From Phycisphaera sp. (GTDB lineage Bacteria; Planctomycetota; Phycisphaerae; Phycisphaerales; UBA1924), in contig CP098402.1 in assembly GCA_025916675.1 (NCBI GenBank), forward strand, positions 3,281,205 through 3,345,204: a stretch of 64,000 nucleotides of DNA, written 5' to 3'. Every line of letters begins with the position of its first letter. The first letter of the stretch is position 1. A program made the translations under genes and the position numbers. The notes under the pieces were generated by a model. That model worked only from the letters and a program-made list of their open reading frames with translations, had not been told where the DNA came from and ran no database searches. Positions 62,415 to 64,000 of this stretch are shown in pieces.

Positions 62415-62594
62415 TCACGGGATCGCCCCTGTAATCCACAAGATCAACACCACGTCGATCCCCGCAAAGAAGAACTCCAGCGCCGCCCGCCCGGGCTTCC
62501 TGGGCTCGTGCCGCAGCGCCTCGAAGCCCGCCCACAGGCTGCGCAGGCCGAAGACCGCGAGCGCCACGACGATGAGCCACCAGATCCAGTGCAT
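62415..62594 (-). CDS. Small two-helix membrane protein (59 aa)
   Basis: The ATG at 62592-62594 begins MHWIWWLIVVALAVFGLRSL, a first membrane helix, then a polar loop (EALRHEPRKPGR) and a second helix (FFAGIDVVLILWITGAIP). The size and plan match small stress or assembly proteins. It is a separate gene, not a part of either neighbour, 13 bp from the next one. Confidence 0.65.
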   Translation of the reverse strand: MHWIWWLIVVALAVFGLRSLWAGFEALRHEPRKPGRAALEFFFAGIDVVLILWITGAIP

Positions 62595-62618
62595 GCCGAC
62601 CTCCTTGCTCTACGTGCC

Positions 62619-63098
62619 TTATTGCTTGGGCAATACCTGGGCGATCATCGCGAGCCACGTTGCCGACATCAGCAACGCGCCGAACGCGCTCAGGCCGATG
62701 CAGATCACCAGCGTGACCACCGGCCAGGCCGCCTTGAGGTAGACCGATCGCTCGGCGGTCCCCGCAACCAAGCCGGTCGAGTTGTTCGCGAGCGTGGTAC
62801 TCAACGATCGCATCTCGCCCGCTTTGCTGCCGATGGCGACCAGCATTGCCACGCTCACGCCCGCCGTCACGATCCCGATGAGCGCCATCACGATGGGCAG
62901 CACCGGCTGGATCCAGACCTCGCTGTCGCTGTACATCGCCATGTCCCGCATCTGAACAGCCGAAAACATGAACGATGTCAACGCCGACACGTTGATCCAC
63001 CAATACAGCCCCACCCAGCCCACCAGTAACGCGAGCATCAGTCGCACGTTGCCGTTGAGATCACGGATGCGCGCCCCGATCAGTTCTTTCTGGTCCAT
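62619..63098 (-). CDS. Hypothetical multi-pass membrane protein (159 aa)
   Basis: Three or four hydrophobic segments: LMLALLVGWVGLYWWI (about residues 20-36), WIQPVLPIVMALIGIVTAGV (about 63-82) extended by a Val-rich stretch, and AWPVVTLVICIGLSAFGALL near the end. The remaining loops are short and polar. The N-terminus MDQKELIGARIRDLNG is soluble and helical. No family is recognised; neighbours in the same direction are also small membrane proteins. Confidence 0.65.
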   Translation of the reverse strand: MDQKELIGARIRDLNGNVRLMLALLVGWVGLYWWINVSALTSFMFSAVQMRDMAMYSDSEVWIQPVLPIVMALIGIVTAGVSVAMLVAIGSKAGEMRSLSTTLANNSTGLVAGTAERSVYLKAAWPVVTLVICIGLSAFGALLMSATWLAMIAQVLPKQ

Positions 63099-63116
63099 CG
63101 CAACCCCCTTTGCGTG

Positions 63117-63788
63117 TTATCCGACCTTCCGCGCCACCATCACACCCTCACGCAGCGGCACGCAGAACGCCTCGAAGTCCCCATCCGCCGCCACCAGCCG
63201 ATTGACCTTATCCGCCGCGTCGCGGTGCTCGTTCTCGCCCTCGGGCGTGTCGATCCACCAGTCGCCCGAGCCCAGCATGTTGTCGGCCACCAGCAGGCCG
63301 CCGGGCCGCAGCAGTTTTTTCGCGTGCGGCAGGTAGTCGGGGTACTCGCTCTTGATGGCGTCCAGAAAAACCAGGTCCACCGTCCCCGCCCGCTCGCCGG
63401 CCATCGCCTCCAGCACCGGCGTGCCATACCCGCGCACGACCTCCACGCGATCGCCCACGCCCGCCTCGCCAAACATCCGCTCGGCGAAGTCCGCGTGCAT
63501 CTCATTGGGCTCCACAGTCAGCAGCTTTCCGCCGTCAGAGAGCCCCCGGGCCAGCCAGATGCCCGAGTACCCCGCCAGCGTGCCGACCTCCACGATCAGC
63601 CTCGCGTCCACGAGCCCGGCGAGCGTCATCAGCATCCGCCCCACCGACGCCGACACCGCGATATCCGGGATGCCCGCCTCGATCGCCCGGGGCATGAGAT
63701 TGGCCAGGTGCTCGTCCTGATCGCCAAAGACCGTGTCCAGGTAATCGCACGTGTGACGCCATCGCTCGGGGGTCATCTCAATAGCCAT
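63117..63788 (-). CDS. O-methyltransferase (SAM-dependent)
   Basis: Class I O-methyltransferase of the catechol-OMT-like group. IVEVGTLAGYSGIWLARGL is the SAM-binding motif (E-V-G-T-x-x-G-Y-S), DLVFLDAIKSEYPDYL holds the metal-binding Asp and Lys, and PGGLLVADNMLGSG the second metal-binding Asp-Asn. ATG at 63786-63788 fits; the longer frame adds 27 low-complexity residues. Substrate unknown; many of this group methylate catechols or caffeoyl-CoA-like molecules. Confidence 0.92.
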   Translation of the reverse strand: MAIEMTPERWRHTCDYLDTVFGDQDEHLANLMPRAIEAGIPDIAVSASVGRMLMTLAGLVDARLIVEVGTLAGYSGIWLARGLSDGGKLLTVEPNEMHADFAERMFGEAGVGDRVEVVRGYGTPVLEAMAGERAGTVDLVFLDAIKSEYPDYLPHAKKLLRPGGLLVADNMLGSGDWWIDTPEGENEHRDAADKVNRLVAADGDFEAFCVPLREGVMVARKVG

Positions 63789-63881
63789 ATTGGACCGTAG
63801 GTCCGAAACGCTGGCGCGCCCCTCCCAATACCCTCGGTAGGGCCCCGCCCCGTGGGGCCCCAGGAACACGGGAGAGACACC

Positions 63882-64000
63882 ATGCGTCGCCTATCCATCT
63901 GCTTTGCCCTATTCGCCATCGCGATCCCCGCGCTCGCCCAGGACCTGCCCAGCCGCGGCCGCGTCGTGCCCCAGCTCAGCGCCCTCGACCAGCTCATGCA
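63882..64000 (+). CDS. Secreted protein, 3' partial
   Basis: The ATG at 63882 with GGAGAG upstream begins a signal peptide (MRRLSICFALFAIAIPALAQ). Only 39 residues are visible; the mature start DLPSRGRVVPQLSALDQLM gives no family. Divergent from the methyltransferase. Confidence 0.6.
   Translation, partial: MRRLSICFALFAIAIPALAQDLPSRGRVVPQLSALDQLM

Overview
The window looks like a high-GC chromosome of a planctomycete, most likely class Phycisphaerae. The main evidence is four secreted proteins ending in paired Asp/Gly-rich 'DGDG..TxFDFLAFQN' motifs, a PEP-CTERM protein, a prepilin-like DUF1559-type protein, an Omp85/BamA protein (so a Gram-negative-type envelope), and many genes starting with GTG. 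This placement is inferred from gene content; no 16S rRNA gene is present.

Bases 1 to about 12,616 are the integrase end of an integrative conjugative or mobilizable element. It carries the end of a probable mobilization protein, a VirD4/TraG coupling protein, an ArdC-type antirestriction protein, two small XRE regulators, a cupin and a tyrosine recombinase. The recombinase gene abuts a truncated phage-portal-like gene (12,531-13,550), which appears to be the integration target. The main cargo is an overlapping operon (6068 down to 3417). It encodes an ExbB/MotA-type channel protein, an ExbD-like one-pass protein whose periplasmic part is a coiled coil plus a VWA domain, and two small TM-coil proteins. 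Divergent from it is a GlpX-type fructose-bisphosphatase homologue with degraded active-site motifs. This is the best candidate here for an undescribed system: it resembles the motor half of Zorya-type or Tol/Exb machines, but with a VWA sensor or effector.

Bases 13,963 to 64,000 are ordinary chromosome. In order: der GTPase; a secreted protein and truA; two secreted proteins; an AT-rich orphan coupled to phhA; a thioredoxin-fold secreted protein; ppdK; pabB with a NudB-like Nudix gene (probable folate pair); an HldE-like protein with two glycosyltransferases; PilZ; a CPBP protease; bamA; an aldo/keto reductase with an acetyltransferase; pyrC; map; elbB; a TolB-like propeller with an inserted ribosomal bL12 C-terminal domain; an RluA-family synthase; a cluster of secreted proteins; dus; a HAF-repeat protein; a cysteine-less P1B-type ATPase; gpsA; cupin/DUF5996; a lipoprotein hydrolase; pdhC and pdhB; an M1 peptidase coupled to a macrodomain protein; tRNA-Ser(GCT); membrane proteins; and an O-methyltransferase.

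Repeats also stand out. One palindromic family occurs both between genes and in frame inside pabB, in the manner of Rickettsia palindromic elements. A second family (CCGCGTGCTCACG.. type) has a perfect 27-bp inverted copy and a half copy. About 12 copies of a 21-bp unit precede the HAF-repeat gene.
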